64,000 bases of DNA from Gammaproteobacteria bacterium (GTDB lineage: Bacteria; Pseudomonadota; Gammaproteobacteria; Pseudomonadales; Azotimanducaceae_A), in the NCBI GenBank assembly GCA_012960755.1, contig DUAT01000110.1, positions 30,715 to 94,714 of the forward strand, written 5' to 3'. Positions 17,314-27,307 of the stretch are shown here, one piece after another. The notes under the pieces were generated by a model, which ran no database searches, was not told where the DNA came from, and worked only from the letters and a program-made list of their open reading frames with translations. Numbering within the stretch: position 1 is the stretch's first letter; each line of letters begins with the position of its first letter. The position numbers and the translations under genes were made by a program.

Positions 17314-20300
17314 TTATCTTATGCTTCCCTGGGTTGTTGTCTGCCACCAAAATGGGTTCAGCGTTTTATTGCCGGTGGTAACTTCCTTCAGCGTATCTGC
17401 CTGGTACACCCGACCATTCAGCACCACATGGCTCAATTGATCAGTGTTGCGAATGTCTTCCAGGGGATTGGCATTGATAATCACCATATCCGCCAATTTA
17501 CCCGGTTCCAGTGAACCAATGTCTGCAGCCATTCCCAGGTTAATTGCCGGGTTGATGGTCGCTGCGGAGAGTGCCTGCATGGGTGACATACCACCGCGGA
17601 CGAAACTCCACATTTCCCAGTGGGTTCCGAGTCCCTCTCTTTGGCCGTGGGCACCTGTGTTCACCAGCACACCGGCTTCCAGCAATACCCTGGCGGCGGC
17701 AGCCGAGTCGTCATCCCGGTAATCGCTTTCCGGCGCCATTGGCCGCCTCACAGAACGTGGCTGCAGAATAGTGGGTGGCACAAAATTGGCGAGGATTGGA
17801 TGCTTCCAGACTTCGGTATGCTGGTAGAAGTAGTCTTCAGAAGTTAGACCACCATAGGTAACCACGAGTGTGGGTGTGTAGGCCGCTGTGGTTTGCTGCC
17901 AGAGCTGGGTGACGTCGTCATACATCTTCAAGGTGGGCACATTGTGTTCAATACCGGTGATGCCGTCGGCAATCAGGTTCATATCCAACTGAAATAACGA
18001 GCCGCCTTCGGCAACGGTCATTATGCCTTCCAGCCTCGCAGCTTCTATCACTTGTTGGCGCTGATCGCGTCGAGGCTGGTTATAGTTCTTGATGCTAACG
18101 GCGCCTTGTGCTTTCAGTCGTCTGATATGACTTAAGGCGTCATCCAGGGAATCAACGGGTGACCAGGAAGTACTCTTCGCCCCGTAAACGATATTACCCG
18201 TTGAATAAATTCGTGGTGCCAGGATTTCACCTGCCCGGGCGTATTCCGAAGCAGCAAAAACACTGGTAGCAGGGCTCGAAGGGTCGTGAACCGTGGTAAC
18301 ACCCAGTGCAAGGTGCGCCAGAGCGCTCCAGTTTTGCTGTGGGATAATATCACCTGATGCATAAGGTCCGTGTGCGTGTGCATCAATAAATCCCGGTACG
18401 ATGGTTTTACCCTGGAGTTCAACTGTCGTTGCGCTGTCTGGGATCTGAATTTCACTCATCGCGCCGATCGCAGTAATGCGATTGCCGGAAATCAGCATGG
18501 TGCCGTTTTCAATGACCCGGCGATCTTCGTTCATGGTAATGATTCGCGCCCCGGTGAGGGCTAACTGCCCCTTGGGTAAATCGGTCGCTATGGTTTGAGA
18601 TAAATTGATGCTTGTTGCAGTATCAGCCTCGTCGTCAGTTTTTTCTGCCTGCTTTTCGCTGAACAGAATATCATTGACCAAAACTGTTTTTAACTCAGGC
18701 CCAACAGACCAGCTCAGTCTCGATGAATCAGCGGACCAGTTCATATACGCGCCGCCAATCTTGCTCACACGCTGTGTGGGCAGGCTCTTCTGTGTTGGAC
18801 CAACACTGATGCTTTTACCTGTTCTCGGAAACGTCGATACGTGCACGTGGAAGTTTTCGAGAAAAGCGATGTGCTTGCGGTCCGGGGACAATTTGATGTC
18901 TGTGGCAAACTCACTATCCGAAATTTCTCTGATATCGAGCCCATCCCGGGTCATCGACAGTAATTTGGTTTTCGAGGTGTCGCTGCCGCGGCCGCTGGGG
19001 CTTTTTCTTTCGAGGACGAAAACCTTGCCCTGTGTCAGTTGGGGTGAGACGCCCCTTCGGGAAACAAAACTCGCCTTGCGGGTTTTGACATCCAGCAGGT
19101 AGATTCCCGGTTCCTGTCCCCATTGCGGGTTTCTCAAGGGGTGCCCGGCCAATTTTCGGTAAGCCAATGTTTCACCGTCAGCAGATAGGGATAACTCTGC
19201 ATACTGACCACGCTCAACATTCAACTGTTTGCTGGGGGCTTTGGTGCGGGTTCCACCACGAACACTGATGCTGCGGATCGTTGCCAGTTCCTGGTCGTTC
19301 CAGCGGATAAAGTAAATTTTGTCGCTCTTTGGTGACCAGGCAGGATAAAGTTCGAATCCGTTGTCATCGCCAGTCAACCGCACGGGTACCCTGTTACCCT
19401 GTTTGATATACAGCTTGCCCAGGGACTCAAAAACGACGGATTTATTATCAGGCGAATGCCGCGCGAATCTCACCATGCGGGTATCGAATGACGCCGGTGC
19501 GACCTCGATGGGAAACCTTGGGACCGGGTAAACAACGCGAGTATCAGTCACTTGAAACGGGATGTTGCTGATTTTCCTGGTGTCGATATCAATACGCCAG
19601 ATTCTGCCGTCTGCCCAGTACACAATCTGTTGGCTGTCCGGCGTCCAGTCCATATTCGGATAAACACCCTGTACTGCCCAGGTCTCCTGTAAATCCAGGT
19701 CCATCTGATCCACCAGCATGGTTTCTTCCCCGGTATTGAGATCCATCATAAACAATCGGGAGGTGGCGCGAACCCGCTTGATATAAGCAAGATACTGACC
19801 ATCCGGCGATGGCGTTGGGCGCACCGCGCCACCGGGACCGCCCACTACTTTGAGCTTTTCTCCGGTTTCAAGATTAACTTTCCTGATCTGGAAGACTTCT
19901 TTGTTGCTGTCCTGTCGATAGATAAAGGTGTTACCCGGTGTACTGTTCTGGGAGTAGTAAATTGTCTTGCCATCGGGTGCGTACGTGGGTTCGCCCAGTT
20001 CTTTTTGGAACGTAGGGTCTGGCAGTTCAACGACTTGAACACCTGTGGCGCCCTCACTGCCGTTGACATGGAACAACCAGATCTCACCGGAACCTAATGA
20101 GCGAGATGTCGTAAAGTGTTTGCGGGCTGCAAGGTAGTCACCATCGGGGCTCCAGCTGGGATTGTTCAACAGTCGAAAATTTTCATGGGTAACTTGTTTG
20201 ACGTCGCCGCTATCCAGGGCCATTACCCAGATATTGTCTCCGCCTGCGCGGTCTGAGGTGAAGGCTATTGAAGTCCCATCGGGGCTGAAACGAGGCTGAA

Positions 20301-20622
20301 TTTCCCAGGCATGGCCGGAAAGAAGTGCTTCTGCTTTGCCGCCTTCAAATGGAATCCGGTAAATATCCCCCAGCAGGTCAAATGCGATTTGTTTCCCATC
20401 CGGTGAAACATCCAGGCTCATCCAGGTACCCTGGTCGACATCGATCTTCGCTGACTGAGGCTCAACACTGTAGTTGGGCGAAGAGACGTCCCATTTGGGT
20501 GTCTCCGCTTCTTTGTCTTCTAATGCGTCAGCAGACAATACCGGCGCGGCAGCAAAATGAAGTAATACCAGTGCCGATAGTACAAATGCCATAGCGGATT
20601 GATGCGAAATCCATGAGTTCAT
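17314..20622 (-). CDS. Secreted amidohydrolase with N-terminal TolB-like propeller
   Basis: About 1102 residues from the ATG at 20620-20622, chosen because AGGAAA precedes it and a signal peptide (MNSWISHQ to APVLSA) follows. The N-terminal 600 or so residues are PD40/WD40-like repeats (for example FSPDGTSIAFTSDRAGGDNIW), as in TolB propellers. The C-terminal part is a metal-dependent amidohydrolase with DAHAHG and PGKLADMVI. Such fusions are known as secreted imidazolonepropionase- or prolidase-like hydrolases of unclear substrate. It probably heads a minus-strand unit with uspA and the acylase. Confidence 0.9.
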   Translation of the reverse strand: MNSWISHQSAMAFVLSALVLLHFAAAPVLSADALEDKEAETPKWDVSSPNYSVEPQSAKIDVDQGTWMSLDVSPDGKQIAFDLLGDIYRIPFEGGKAEALLSGHAWEIQPRFSPDGTSIAFTSDRAGGDNIWVMALDSGDVKQVTHENFRLLNNPSWSPDGDYLAARKHFTTSRSLGSGEIWLFHVNGSEGATGVQVVELPDPTFQKELGEPTYAPDGKTIYYSQNSTPGNTFIYRQDSNKEVFQIRKVNLETGEKLKVVGGPGGAVRPTPSPDGQYLAYIKRVRATSRLFMMDLNTGEETMLVDQMDLDLQETWAVQGVYPNMDWTPDSQQIVYWADGRIWRIDIDTRKISNIPFQVTDTRVVYPVPRFPIEVAPASFDTRMVRFARHSPDNKSVVFESLGKLYIKQGNRVPVRLTGDDNGFELYPAWSPKSDKIYFIRWNDQELATIRSISVRGGTRTKAPSKQLNVERGQYAELSLSADGETLAYRKLAGHPLRNPQWGQEPGIYLLDVKTRKASFVSRRGVSPQLTQGKVFVLERKSPSGRGSDTSKTKLLSMTRDGLDIREISDSEFATDIKLSPDRKHIAFLENFHVHVSTFPRTGKSISVGPTQKSLPTQRVSKIGGAYMNWSADSSRLSWSVGPELKTVLVNDILFSEKQAEKTDDEADTATSINLSQTIATDLPKGQLALTGARIITMNEDRRVIENGTMLISGNRITAIGAMSEIQIPDSATTVELQGKTIVPGFIDAHAHGPYASGDIIPQQNWSALAHLALGVTTVHDPSSPATSVFAASEYARAGEILAPRIYSTGNIVYGAKSTSWSPVDSLDDALSHIRRLKAQGAVSIKNYNQPRRDQRQQVIEAARLEGIMTVAEGGSLFQLDMNLIADGITGIEHNVPTLKMYDDVTQLWQQTTAAYTPTLVVTYGGLTSEDYFYQHTEVWKHPILANFVPPTILQPRSVRRPMAPESDYRDDDSAAAARVLLEAGVLVNTGAHGQREGLGTHWEMWSFVRGGMSPMQALSAATINPAINLGMAADIGSLEPGKLADMVIINANPLEDIRNTDQLSHVVLNGRVYQADTLKEVTTGNKTLNPFWWQTTTQGSIR

Positions 20623-20677
20623 CGAGTGAGGTTTCCTTTCAGGAATAGTGGTGCGAGAGGGAGAATATACCAATAGC

Positions 20678-20686
20678 TGCTATAAT
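20678..20686 (+). promoter_or_regulatory. Extended -10 promoter of dbpA
   Basis: TGCTATAAT is a perfect extended -10 element (TGn plus TATAAT at 20681-20686). No clear -35 is seen, which is acceptable for extended -10 promoters. The implied leader is about 20-25 nt before the GTG start at 20716. Confidence 0.65.
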
Positions 20687-20715
20687 ACTGCCCTTAAAGG
20701 AACCCGACTTCCCTT

Positions 20716-22113
20716 GTGATCAGAGGCCTCTTGACCAAATCATCATTCTCCAATCTCTCACTTTCCAGGTCGCTGCTGGACAATCTGGTGTCTCTCGATT
20801 ACGTTGAAATGACCGAAATCCAGGCGAAGAGCCTGCCGGAAATCCTCAAGGGTCGAGACGTTATAGCCCAGGCAAAGACAGGTTCTGGCAAAACAGCGGC
20901 GTTTGGTCTGGGGTTGCTGGAGAAACTGGATAGAAGAAGTTTTCAAGTGCAGTGCCTGGTACTGTGCCCGACCCGGGAATTGGCCGACCAGGTCAGTAAG
21001 GAATTGCGCAGACTGGCCCGCCAGATAGAAAATGTAAAAATCGTCACGCTCTGCGGTGGGGTTTCCATCGGCCCACAAATAGGCTCGCTGGAATATGGAG
21101 CACATATTGTTGTTGGTACACCGGGCCGAATCCTGAAACACCTGCTTAAAAAGACGCTGAAATTGAATCACCTCAAAACCCTGGTATTGGACGAGGCGGA
21201 TCGAATGCTGGACATGGGATTTTCGGAAGATATTTCATCGATCATCAAAACGATGCCAGATCACCGCCAGACACTCCTCTTCTCAGCGACTTACCCGGAC
21301 AGCATCCAATCCATGGCTGAGCAATATCTTCATAATCCCGTCACCGTAAAAGGCGAAACGGTACATGCGGCCTCCACAATCACGGAACATTTTTTTGAAA
21401 TCGACAAGTCCAATCGCAAGCAGGGACTTTCTGCGCTGCTGAAGCACTACCAACCGACGTCGACTTTGATTTTCTGCAACACGAAAAAAGAGTGCCAGTT
21501 GGTCGCCGACTATCTTGCCGATGAAGGTCTGTCTGCGTTAGCGATTCACGGTGACCTGGATCAACGAGACAGGGACCAGGTATTGCTGCGTTTCTCCAAC
21601 CGCAGTTGCTCGGCGCTTGTTGCAACTGATGTCGCCGCCCGAGGCCTGGACATCAAGGACCTGGATGCCGTGATTAATTATGAAGTTACCCGTGACCCGG
21701 AGGTGCATATCCATCGAATCGGACGAACCGGGCGAATTGGCAATACCGGTTTGGCGCTCAACCTGTTTGCTGCCAATGAACGATATCGGGTCGCCGCCAT
21801 TGAAGACTACCGTGGGTTTGACAGCAATCTTGAAAAGCTAACGGACCTGGATGTGTCTGCTGACCTCGCGTTTAAACCCGCCATGACTACCCTGCAGATT
21901 GACGGGGGCCGTAAACACAAACTAAGGCCTGGTGACATCCTTGGCGCGTTAACCGGTGATGCCGGGTTGAAAAGCGACGATGTCGGCAAGATTGATATAT
22001 TCAGCTTGCATGCCTATGTAGCGATAAAGCGAGGCGTAGCCAACGAGGCCCTGACCAGGTTGAAGGGTGGGAAAATAAAGGGGCGGACGTTTAAGGTGCG
22101 TATGCTCCGTTAA
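20716..22113 (+). CDS. dbpA: ATP-dependent RNA helicase DbpA (DEAD box)
   Basis: The 465 residues have the DEAD-box core: Q motif region, Walker A AKTGSGKT (about 53-60), PTRELADQ, DEADRMLDMGF, SAT and HRIGRTGRIGN. The C-terminal domain (RPGDILGALTGDAGL, IDIFSLHAYVAIKRG) is the DbpA RNA-binding domain, which recognises hairpin 92 of 23S rRNA and directs the helicase to late 50S assembly. Start is GTG at 20716 with AAGGA upstream; a TTG at 20731 is an alternative. It is a housekeeping gene amid catabolic neighbours. Confidence 0.95.
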   Translation: MIRGLLTKSSFSNLSLSRSLLDNLVSLDYVEMTEIQAKSLPEILKGRDVIAQAKTGSGKTAAFGLGLLEKLDRRSFQVQCLVLCPTRELADQVSKELRRLARQIENVKIVTLCGGVSIGPQIGSLEYGAHIVVGTPGRILKHLLKKTLKLNHLKTLVLDEADRMLDMGFSEDISSIIKTMPDHRQTLLFSATYPDSIQSMAEQYLHNPVTVKGETVHAASTITEHFFEIDKSNRKQGLSALLKHYQPTSTLIFCNTKKECQLVADYLADEGLSALAIHGDLDQRDRDQVLLRFSNRSCSALVATDVAARGLDIKDLDAVINYEVTRDPEVHIHRIGRTGRIGNTGLALNLFAANERYRVAAIEDYRGFDSNLEKLTDLDVSADLAFKPAMTTLQIDGGRKHKLRPGDILGALTGDAGLKSDDVGKIDIFSLHAYVAIKRGVANEALTRLKGGKIKGRTFKVRMLR

Positions 22114-22120
22114 GTTTCCC

Positions 22121-23320
22121 CTATTCAATCACCTCCGTATCCGACGACATACTGAACTTCGCATATTTCTTGGGCTTTACCAGCGCATTCAGCACTTCAA
22201 AATTCAGTTTGATGTCATCGATACGCTTGCCGGTTTTTATCATGATCTTCGTGGTGTCGTGTTGTGCTATTTCTACAATATCTGCGCTGAGGATAAAAGT
22301 GTATTTACCGGTGTTGCGTAACTGGAAATCAACATCAGAGTTATTCTCGACCTCGATCGTCAGGATTTCAGATTTCCCGGAATAAGTGGCACTGGTAATT
22401 TTCAGCGATGCAGACAGCAACTCCTGCATATTCTCCTGGTGACCGATCAGCAGATTCTTGAACCAGACAATCGTTCGGCCATCGAACAAGGCTTCACGGA
22501 GTGATGCCTGGGTTCTTTCCCTGGCGAGTACCAGGGTTACCGGGCGGTGACCGCCTTCGTGGGGTTTGTAATCCCAGTCAATCAGGCCATGAATGTCAGA
22601 CACGCCAATCAGGGTCAATTTCAGATCCAGTGCAATCTGGAACGCTTCTTCGGAGTAGCTTGCGCCGTTGGCAATCTCGATACCGTGGATCAGGTGCTTG
22701 CGCGCGTTTTGTTTGTGGAATTTTGGCGCCAGGGGAATCCCGTTGGGGAAGTCCCGGCTCCACCAGGCGTGATTCCAGAACAAAAATGCGCCTTGTTCAT
22801 TGGCAGCGTCAACTGCGTTCTGCGCGGGCCACTCACCGGTCTTTTTGTAATAAGCGGTCGTGTCTGACGGGTCCTCCGGGACAAAGTTATCCAGTAATTT
22901 ATTGGCGTCGGATATGAATATGGCGTTGATATGTCCGGCTGGAAACTGACGGGTAATTTCTGATCCCTTGATAACCATCAGGTCATTCTCCCCGTTAGCG
23001 TTCTCGGCAATTTCATGGGCCCTGTTTCTGTCGGGGTGGGGCAGATCTGCGAGATGGGGCTGGTATTCCAGGTGTTCGGTAATCGCGATGGCATCGAGTC
23101 CATCGCGCAAGGCTTCTGCGATCCGCACATCGGGCCAGACATGTCCGTCGGAGAAGGTTGAATGTGTATGTGGATCCAACACCAGGGTTCTAAAATGCTC
23201 GGTATCCGGGAATTGTATGTTCCGGTCTTCTGTAGGATACCGGGTAGTACTGATTACACCATGAGCGAAGACGTTGCTGATCATCAATAACGCAAGTGAC
23301 AGACCGAGTAAATTTTTCAT
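22121..23320 (-). CDS. Secreted PHP-domain phosphodiesterase-like protein
   Basis: About 399 residues from the ATG at 23318-23320, preceded by AGGAG at ideal spacing. A signal peptide (MKNLLGLSLALLMISNVFAHG) points to export. The PHP fold is marked by DPHTHSTFSDGH, ITEHLEYQPH, WNHAWWSRD and GVSDIHGLIDW, which supply several metal-binding His and Asp. It resembles the secreted Sb-PDE-type organophosphate phosphodiesterases. It lies 34 bp after the PQQ dehydrogenase in the same direction, so co-transcription is likely. The substrate is unproven. Confidence 0.82.
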   Translation of the reverse strand: MKNLLGLSLALLMISNVFAHGVISTTRYPTEDRNIQFPDTEHFRTLVLDPHTHSTFSDGHVWPDVRIAEALRDGLDAIAITEHLEYQPHLADLPHPDRNRAHEIAENANGENDLMVIKGSEITRQFPAGHINAIFISDANKLLDNFVPEDPSDTTAYYKKTGEWPAQNAVDAANEQGAFLFWNHAWWSRDFPNGIPLAPKFHKQNARKHLIHGIEIANGASYSEEAFQIALDLKLTLIGVSDIHGLIDWDYKPHEGGHRPVTLVLARERTQASLREALFDGRTIVWFKNLLIGHQENMQELLSASLKITSATYSGKSEILTIEVENNSDVDFQLRNTGKYTFILSADIVEIAQHDTTKIMIKTGKRIDDIKLNFEVLNALVKPKKYAKFSMSSDTEVIE

Positions 23321-23354
23321 AGTAGCTCCTTTTCTTAGCATTAAAGTGCAGGCT

Positions 23355-25277
23355 TCAGTTGTTTGCAGGCAGGGCATAGGTCACCAGTTTAGCATCAGCC
23401 CTCGAGCCGATCGCTAGTGAGATGTATTGCTTTCCACCCACCATATAGGTCATGGGTGTCCCGGCAGGATTAGCCGGGAGTTCAATCTGGTGAACGAGTT
23501 GGCCGGTTTGTTTGTCCAGCGCACGCAGTAGCGGTTTTTCATCCCGAATGGCAATAAATAGCAGAGACTTTGTCAATAAGGGTCCGGAAGACCGACGCGC
23601 ACCTACAGGGCCGGGATCAGGCAAGCCCATATCGATAATCTGCTGTCGCATGCCTTCGCCGTTCGGTTTGACCCAGGTATATTCACCCGTGTTGAGGTTG
23701 ATAGCACTGATGCGCGTATACGGCGGTTTGGTAATCGGTAGTCGCTGGGGGCCACGAACGCGCCCAATACGGCTAACGGTGTAACGCATGTCAGAATCTT
23801 CTGCTTCCACCAGCTTCGCGATGATCGGTGCTGTATGGGAAGGGATGTAGAACATCGATGTCTCTGGATCAAACGCTGCGCCGAACCAGTTGGCGCCACC
23901 ACCATGGCCAGGCAGTTGAATCGTGCCTCTTAGTGTTGGCGGTGTAAAAATTTCTCCGTAGGCATATTGGCTGATCAGCTCCAGCACCTCAGCGCGAAGC
24001 TCAGGGGTAAAGTCGATCAGGGTATCATCCGATATACCCTGTAAATCGAATGGCGCAGGCCTGGTTGGAAAGGGCTGGGTTAACGCTGCACGTTCACCGG
24101 GTACGTCACTGGCTGGTACGGGGCGTTCTTCAATAGGCCACACGGGTTCGCCGGTGACGCGATCAAAGACATATACAAACGCCTGTTTTGATATCTGGGC
24201 GACAGCTTTTATGGCCTTTCCGTCAACGGTAATATCAACCAGGTTAGGTGCTGCGGGCAAGTCATAGTCCCACAAGCCGTGATGCACCATCTGAAAGTGC
24301 CAGACAAGCTCCCCGGTTGCGGCGTTCAGACAGACGAGGCTTTCTGCGAACTTGTTGTCTCCCAATCGGTGCCCCCCGTAATAATCGTTAGTTGACGTAC
24401 CAAAGGGCAGGTAAACGTAGCCCAATTCAAGGTCAGCGCTCATTACCGTCCAGACGTTTGCATTGCCGGTATACTTCCACGAATCGTCTTCCCAGGTTTC
24501 GTTGCCAGCTTCACCCGCCTGGGGAATCGAATGGAATATCCAGATCTGTTCACCGGTTTTTACATCGAAGCCACGAACATGGCCAGGTGGTGCCTGTTTG
24601 TTTTTTGGCCGGTCCCAAATAGAAGAGCCGACGACGACGGTATCGCCGACGATCATGGGTGCTGAAATTACACTGTAATGTTTGCGATCTACCGGTCGAC
24701 CTAGTTCCTGGGTTAAGTCGACCCTGCCGTTTTCGCCAAAAGAAAGATCGGCTTTGCCTGTGACGGCATCCAGAGACCAGAGGTAGGCGTTGTTGGTAGG
24801 CATGAGGATTCTTTGTTGTTTGCCATCGGACCAGTAGGCAACGCCACGATGATTGAAGCCGAGATTTGTTGGCCTGCCGATGTCGTAGGTTTTGGTGTCG
24901 AAAACCCAGCGTTCTTCACCGGTTGCCGCATCAATCGCTGCGACCTGGCCGAGGGAGGTGCTGATATACAGTACATCAGCAATCTTAATGGGCGTACTCT
25001 TGAATCCTAATGCCATCATCTTGTTGTTTTTTGCGATCAATGCCTGATCGGCAGATTCCCACACCCAGGCGAGTTTTAAATCCTGTACCGTGTCTTTGTT
25101 TATCTGCGACAGGGCAGAATATTTTGAAGAGCCAGGATCATTTGCGTAGGTTGGCCAGTCACCACTGACCGGGGTCGGGTTCGGTGCTTGGCTGGTCTGG
25201 TTGGCGGATGGTGTGTTGGATGGGGTGCTGCACGCTGCTGTAAGCAGGCACAGAATAGCCGTTAGCACTAACTTCAT
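23355..25277 (-). CDS. PQQ-dependent dehydrogenase, lipoprotein
   Basis: About 640 residues from the ATG at 25275-25277, chosen because MKLVLTAILCLLTAACS is a lipoprotein signal with lipobox TAAC. The rest is an eight-bladed quinoprotein propeller with repeated outer-strand motifs such as AIDAATGEERWVFD, LNAATGELVWHFQ and ALDKQTGQLVHQI. It should oxidise a sugar or alcohol in the periplasm with PQQ. The vicinal Cys-Cys pair of methanol-dehydrogenase-type enzymes was not seen. A divergent cytochrome c at 25359 is a likely electron acceptor. No pqq synthesis genes are in the window. Confidence 0.9.
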   Translation of the reverse strand: MKLVLTAILCLLTAACSTPSNTPSANQTSQAPNPTPVSGDWPTYANDPGSSKYSALSQINKDTVQDLKLAWVWESADQALIAKNNKMMALGFKSTPIKIADVLYISTSLGQVAAIDAATGEERWVFDTKTYDIGRPTNLGFNHRGVAYWSDGKQQRILMPTNNAYLWSLDAVTGKADLSFGENGRVDLTQELGRPVDRKHYSVISAPMIVGDTVVVGSSIWDRPKNKQAPPGHVRGFDVKTGEQIWIFHSIPQAGEAGNETWEDDSWKYTGNANVWTVMSADLELGYVYLPFGTSTNDYYGGHRLGDNKFAESLVCLNAATGELVWHFQMVHHGLWDYDLPAAPNLVDITVDGKAIKAVAQISKQAFVYVFDRVTGEPVWPIEERPVPASDVPGERAALTQPFPTRPAPFDLQGISDDTLIDFTPELRAEVLELISQYAYGEIFTPPTLRGTIQLPGHGGGANWFGAAFDPETSMFYIPSHTAPIIAKLVEAEDSDMRYTVSRIGRVRGPQRLPITKPPYTRISAINLNTGEYTWVKPNGEGMRQQIIDMGLPDPGPVGARRSSGPLLTKSLLFIAIRDEKPLLRALDKQTGQLVHQIELPANPAGTPMTYMVGGKQYISLAIGSRADAKLVTYALPANN

Positions 25278-25358
25278 ACTGGCGTCTTCACTTGCGTCTT
25301 CTTGATGAGTCATGTTTGTATGTGATTCTCACCCAGAAAGCAACCGACGGGAAAGAAA

Positions 25359-25706
25359 TTGCTAAGAGTCAGTTCGACGGTCAAACCGGTCTTACTGTAT
25401 ATCGCTTTGATGGCACAGAGTTTTTCGCTTTTCGGATCAGAGCCCGGATCCGAGTCAGATACATCCACAGATGTGGGGCTTATATATGTCCAGACCTGTA
25501 TCGTCTGTCATGGAGAGGGTGTTCATGGTGCCCCCAGACCGGGTGTTAAATCTGATTGGGAAGAGCCATTGAGCTATGGAAAGGAGGAAATTTACCTTAA
25601 CACCTTCGAAGGTATCGGTGAAATGCCGTCCCGAGGGTTGTGCGATGAATGCAGCGATGAACAGTTGAAAGCGGTTGTCGACTTCATGATGATGGCAGCG
25701 CCATAG
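25359..25706 (+). CDS. Monoheme cytochrome c (c5/c555-like)
   Basis: This 115-residue protein has an N-terminal hydrophobic export segment and one heme motif CIVCHGEG. A second Cys pair (GLCDECSD) near the end resembles the C-terminal disulfide of cytochrome c5-type proteins, and GEMPSRG may supply the axial Met. The start is a TTG at 25359 after GGGAAAG; an ATG at 25412 is in frame but would delete the signal peptide. It diverges from the PQQ dehydrogenase and is probably its electron carrier. Confidence 0.82.
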   Translation: MLRVSSTVKPVLLYIALMAQSFSLFGSEPGSESDTSTDVGLIYVQTCIVCHGEGVHGAPRPGVKSDWEEPLSYGKEEIYLNTFEGIGEMPSRGLCDECSDEQLKAVVDFMMMAAP

Positions 25707-25761
25707 CATACGCCAAAAATTGTGCTACGATGCGAAGCAGACCCTAACAGGCAGTCCTGAC

Positions 25762-25794
25762 ATGAGTACCGCTTTCGAATTCAGATATGAATAG
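25762..25794 (+). CDS. Possible 10-codon upstream ORF overlapping the transporter start
   Basis: An ATG at 25762 opens a 10-codon frame (MSTAFEFRYE) whose stop lies just past the transporter ATG at 25787, in another frame. It could modulate translation of the symporter, or it may be chance; there is no independent support. Confidence 0.2.
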   Translation: MSTAFEFRYE

Positions 25795-27283
25795 TGAACC
25801 GGGTCAAGCGGACGTCGCACCGCCTTTGAATGCACCTCCGGTCAGTGTCTTCACCAAAACCGTGTTTGGTCTGGGCGCCTCCGGAGAGGCGATCACCAAC
25901 GTCTCCTTTAACACATTCGTATTTTTTTATTACAACCAGGTGTTGGGTCTTTCCGGTACCCTGGCTGGCCTGGCCGTGACGATTGCCCTTTTCTCTGATG
26001 CTATCACTGATCCATTGATGGGGACAATTTCTGACCGGTTCAAATCGAAACTGGGTCGCAGACACCCCTTCCTGTTTTTAACGGCTGTGCCGTTGGGTGT
26101 TGTCTTCTTTTTAATATTTTCCCCACCCAAGGGGTTGGAGGGATATGCACTGTTCTTCTGGTTTTGTGGATTCACGGTGTTATTGCGCACGTTGTTAACA
26201 CTGTATGCGGTACCCCATCTTGCTCTCGGCGCTGAGCTTTCCAAGGATTACCATGAGCGCTCAACGATCATGGGGTACAACAACTTCTTTGGCTTTATCG
26301 GTGGGGCATCAATCTATTGGATCGCGCTGACCTGGTTCTTTGGGCCATCAGAGGAATTTGCCAACGGGCTGTTAAATTCCCATGCCTACCCTGTTTTTGG
26401 GACGTTCGCTGCGTTTTTTATCTCCATAACGATTCTGATTTGTGCCTGGTTTACCCGAGACAAGATTCCATACCTACCTCAGCCACCCGCAGATCAACCA
26501 CCCTTTGGCGTTGTCGTTGTGTTTAAAGAAATATTTTCGGTCGTCTCCAATCGCAATTACCTGAATTTGCTGTTGGGCTTTTTTCTGCTCGCTTTGATGT
26601 TGGGTGTGCATGAAACACTGAATTTGCATATGGGGACCTTTTTCTGGGAGCTTGAGCCCGCCCAGTTGCGTTTCTACGTCCTGGGTTCTATCACCGGTTA
26701 CGTGATTGGGTTTACCCAAACAACCCGCCTGCACCGGCGTATAGACAAGCGCAACAGCATCATTTTCTCGGTAGTGGGTTTGGCTTTCTTTGGCGCGCTT
26801 GCGGTTAACCTGCGCCTGTTGGGTATTTTCCCCACCAATAGCTTTGCTTATCTCATCGTTGTTCTTGTCTTTATCTCAGTTTTCAGTTACGCCTCAGGCA
26901 GTATCCTCAATATCTCCGTGATGTCGGCGTTAGCCGATCTCGCTGACGAACATGAACTTGCCACTGGCAGGCGGCAGGAAGGACTTTTCTATTCCGCACG
27001 AACCTTTTTCGCTAAATCCACCTCTGCCGTGGGACACCTGATTGGAGGCGTTGCCCTTGATATTATTGAATTTCCAGCGAAGGCCGCCCCGGGCGAGATA
27101 GCAACAGAGACCATTTTTGAATTAGGTCTTGTGTATGGACCCATGGCCATGGTGCCCGGCCTGGCATCAATGTTCTTCTATGGCCGATACAAGATTAACC
27201 GGCAGAGGCTTGCCGAGATTCAAAAAGCTATTGCTGATCGCAAGGCTGAAGCTGCTTTGGAAGCCGCTAAACTGGAACACTAG
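25787..27283 (+). CDS. GPH-type (MelB-like) cation symporter, MFS superfamily
   Basis: About 498 residues with twelve predicted hydrophobic segments. The N-terminal block DAITDPLMGTISDRFKSKLG followed by RRHPF is the hallmark of glycoside-pentoside-hexuronide:cation symporters, as is the conserved DxxxDP. It should import a sugar-like or related organic solute with Na+ or H+. It lies downstream of the cytochrome c and near the PQQ dehydrogenase and PHP hydrolase, which suggests a shared substrate route. The substrate is not identifiable. Confidence 0.88.
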   Translation: MNSEPGQADVAPPLNAPPVSVFTKTVFGLGASGEAITNVSFNTFVFFYYNQVLGLSGTLAGLAVTIALFSDAITDPLMGTISDRFKSKLGRRHPFLFLTAVPLGVVFFLIFSPPKGLEGYALFFWFCGFTVLLRTLLTLYAVPHLALGAELSKDYHERSTIMGYNNFFGFIGGASIYWIALTWFFGPSEEFANGLLNSHAYPVFGTFAAFFISITILICAWFTRDKIPYLPQPPADQPPFGVVVVFKEIFSVVSNRNYLNLLLGFFLLALMLGVHETLNLHMGTFFWELEPAQLRFYVLGSITGYVIGFTQTTRLHRRIDKRNSIIFSVVGLAFFGALAVNLRLLGIFPTNSFAYLIVVLVFISVFSYASGSILNISVMSALADLADEHELATGRRQEGLFYSARTFFAKSTSAVGHLIGGVALDIIEFPAKAAPGEIATETIFELGLVYGPMAMVPGLASMFFYGRYKINRQRLAEIQKAIADRKAEAALEAAKLEH

Positions 27284-27307
27284 ACAACGCATAGCGGCTT
27301 GTTAGTA

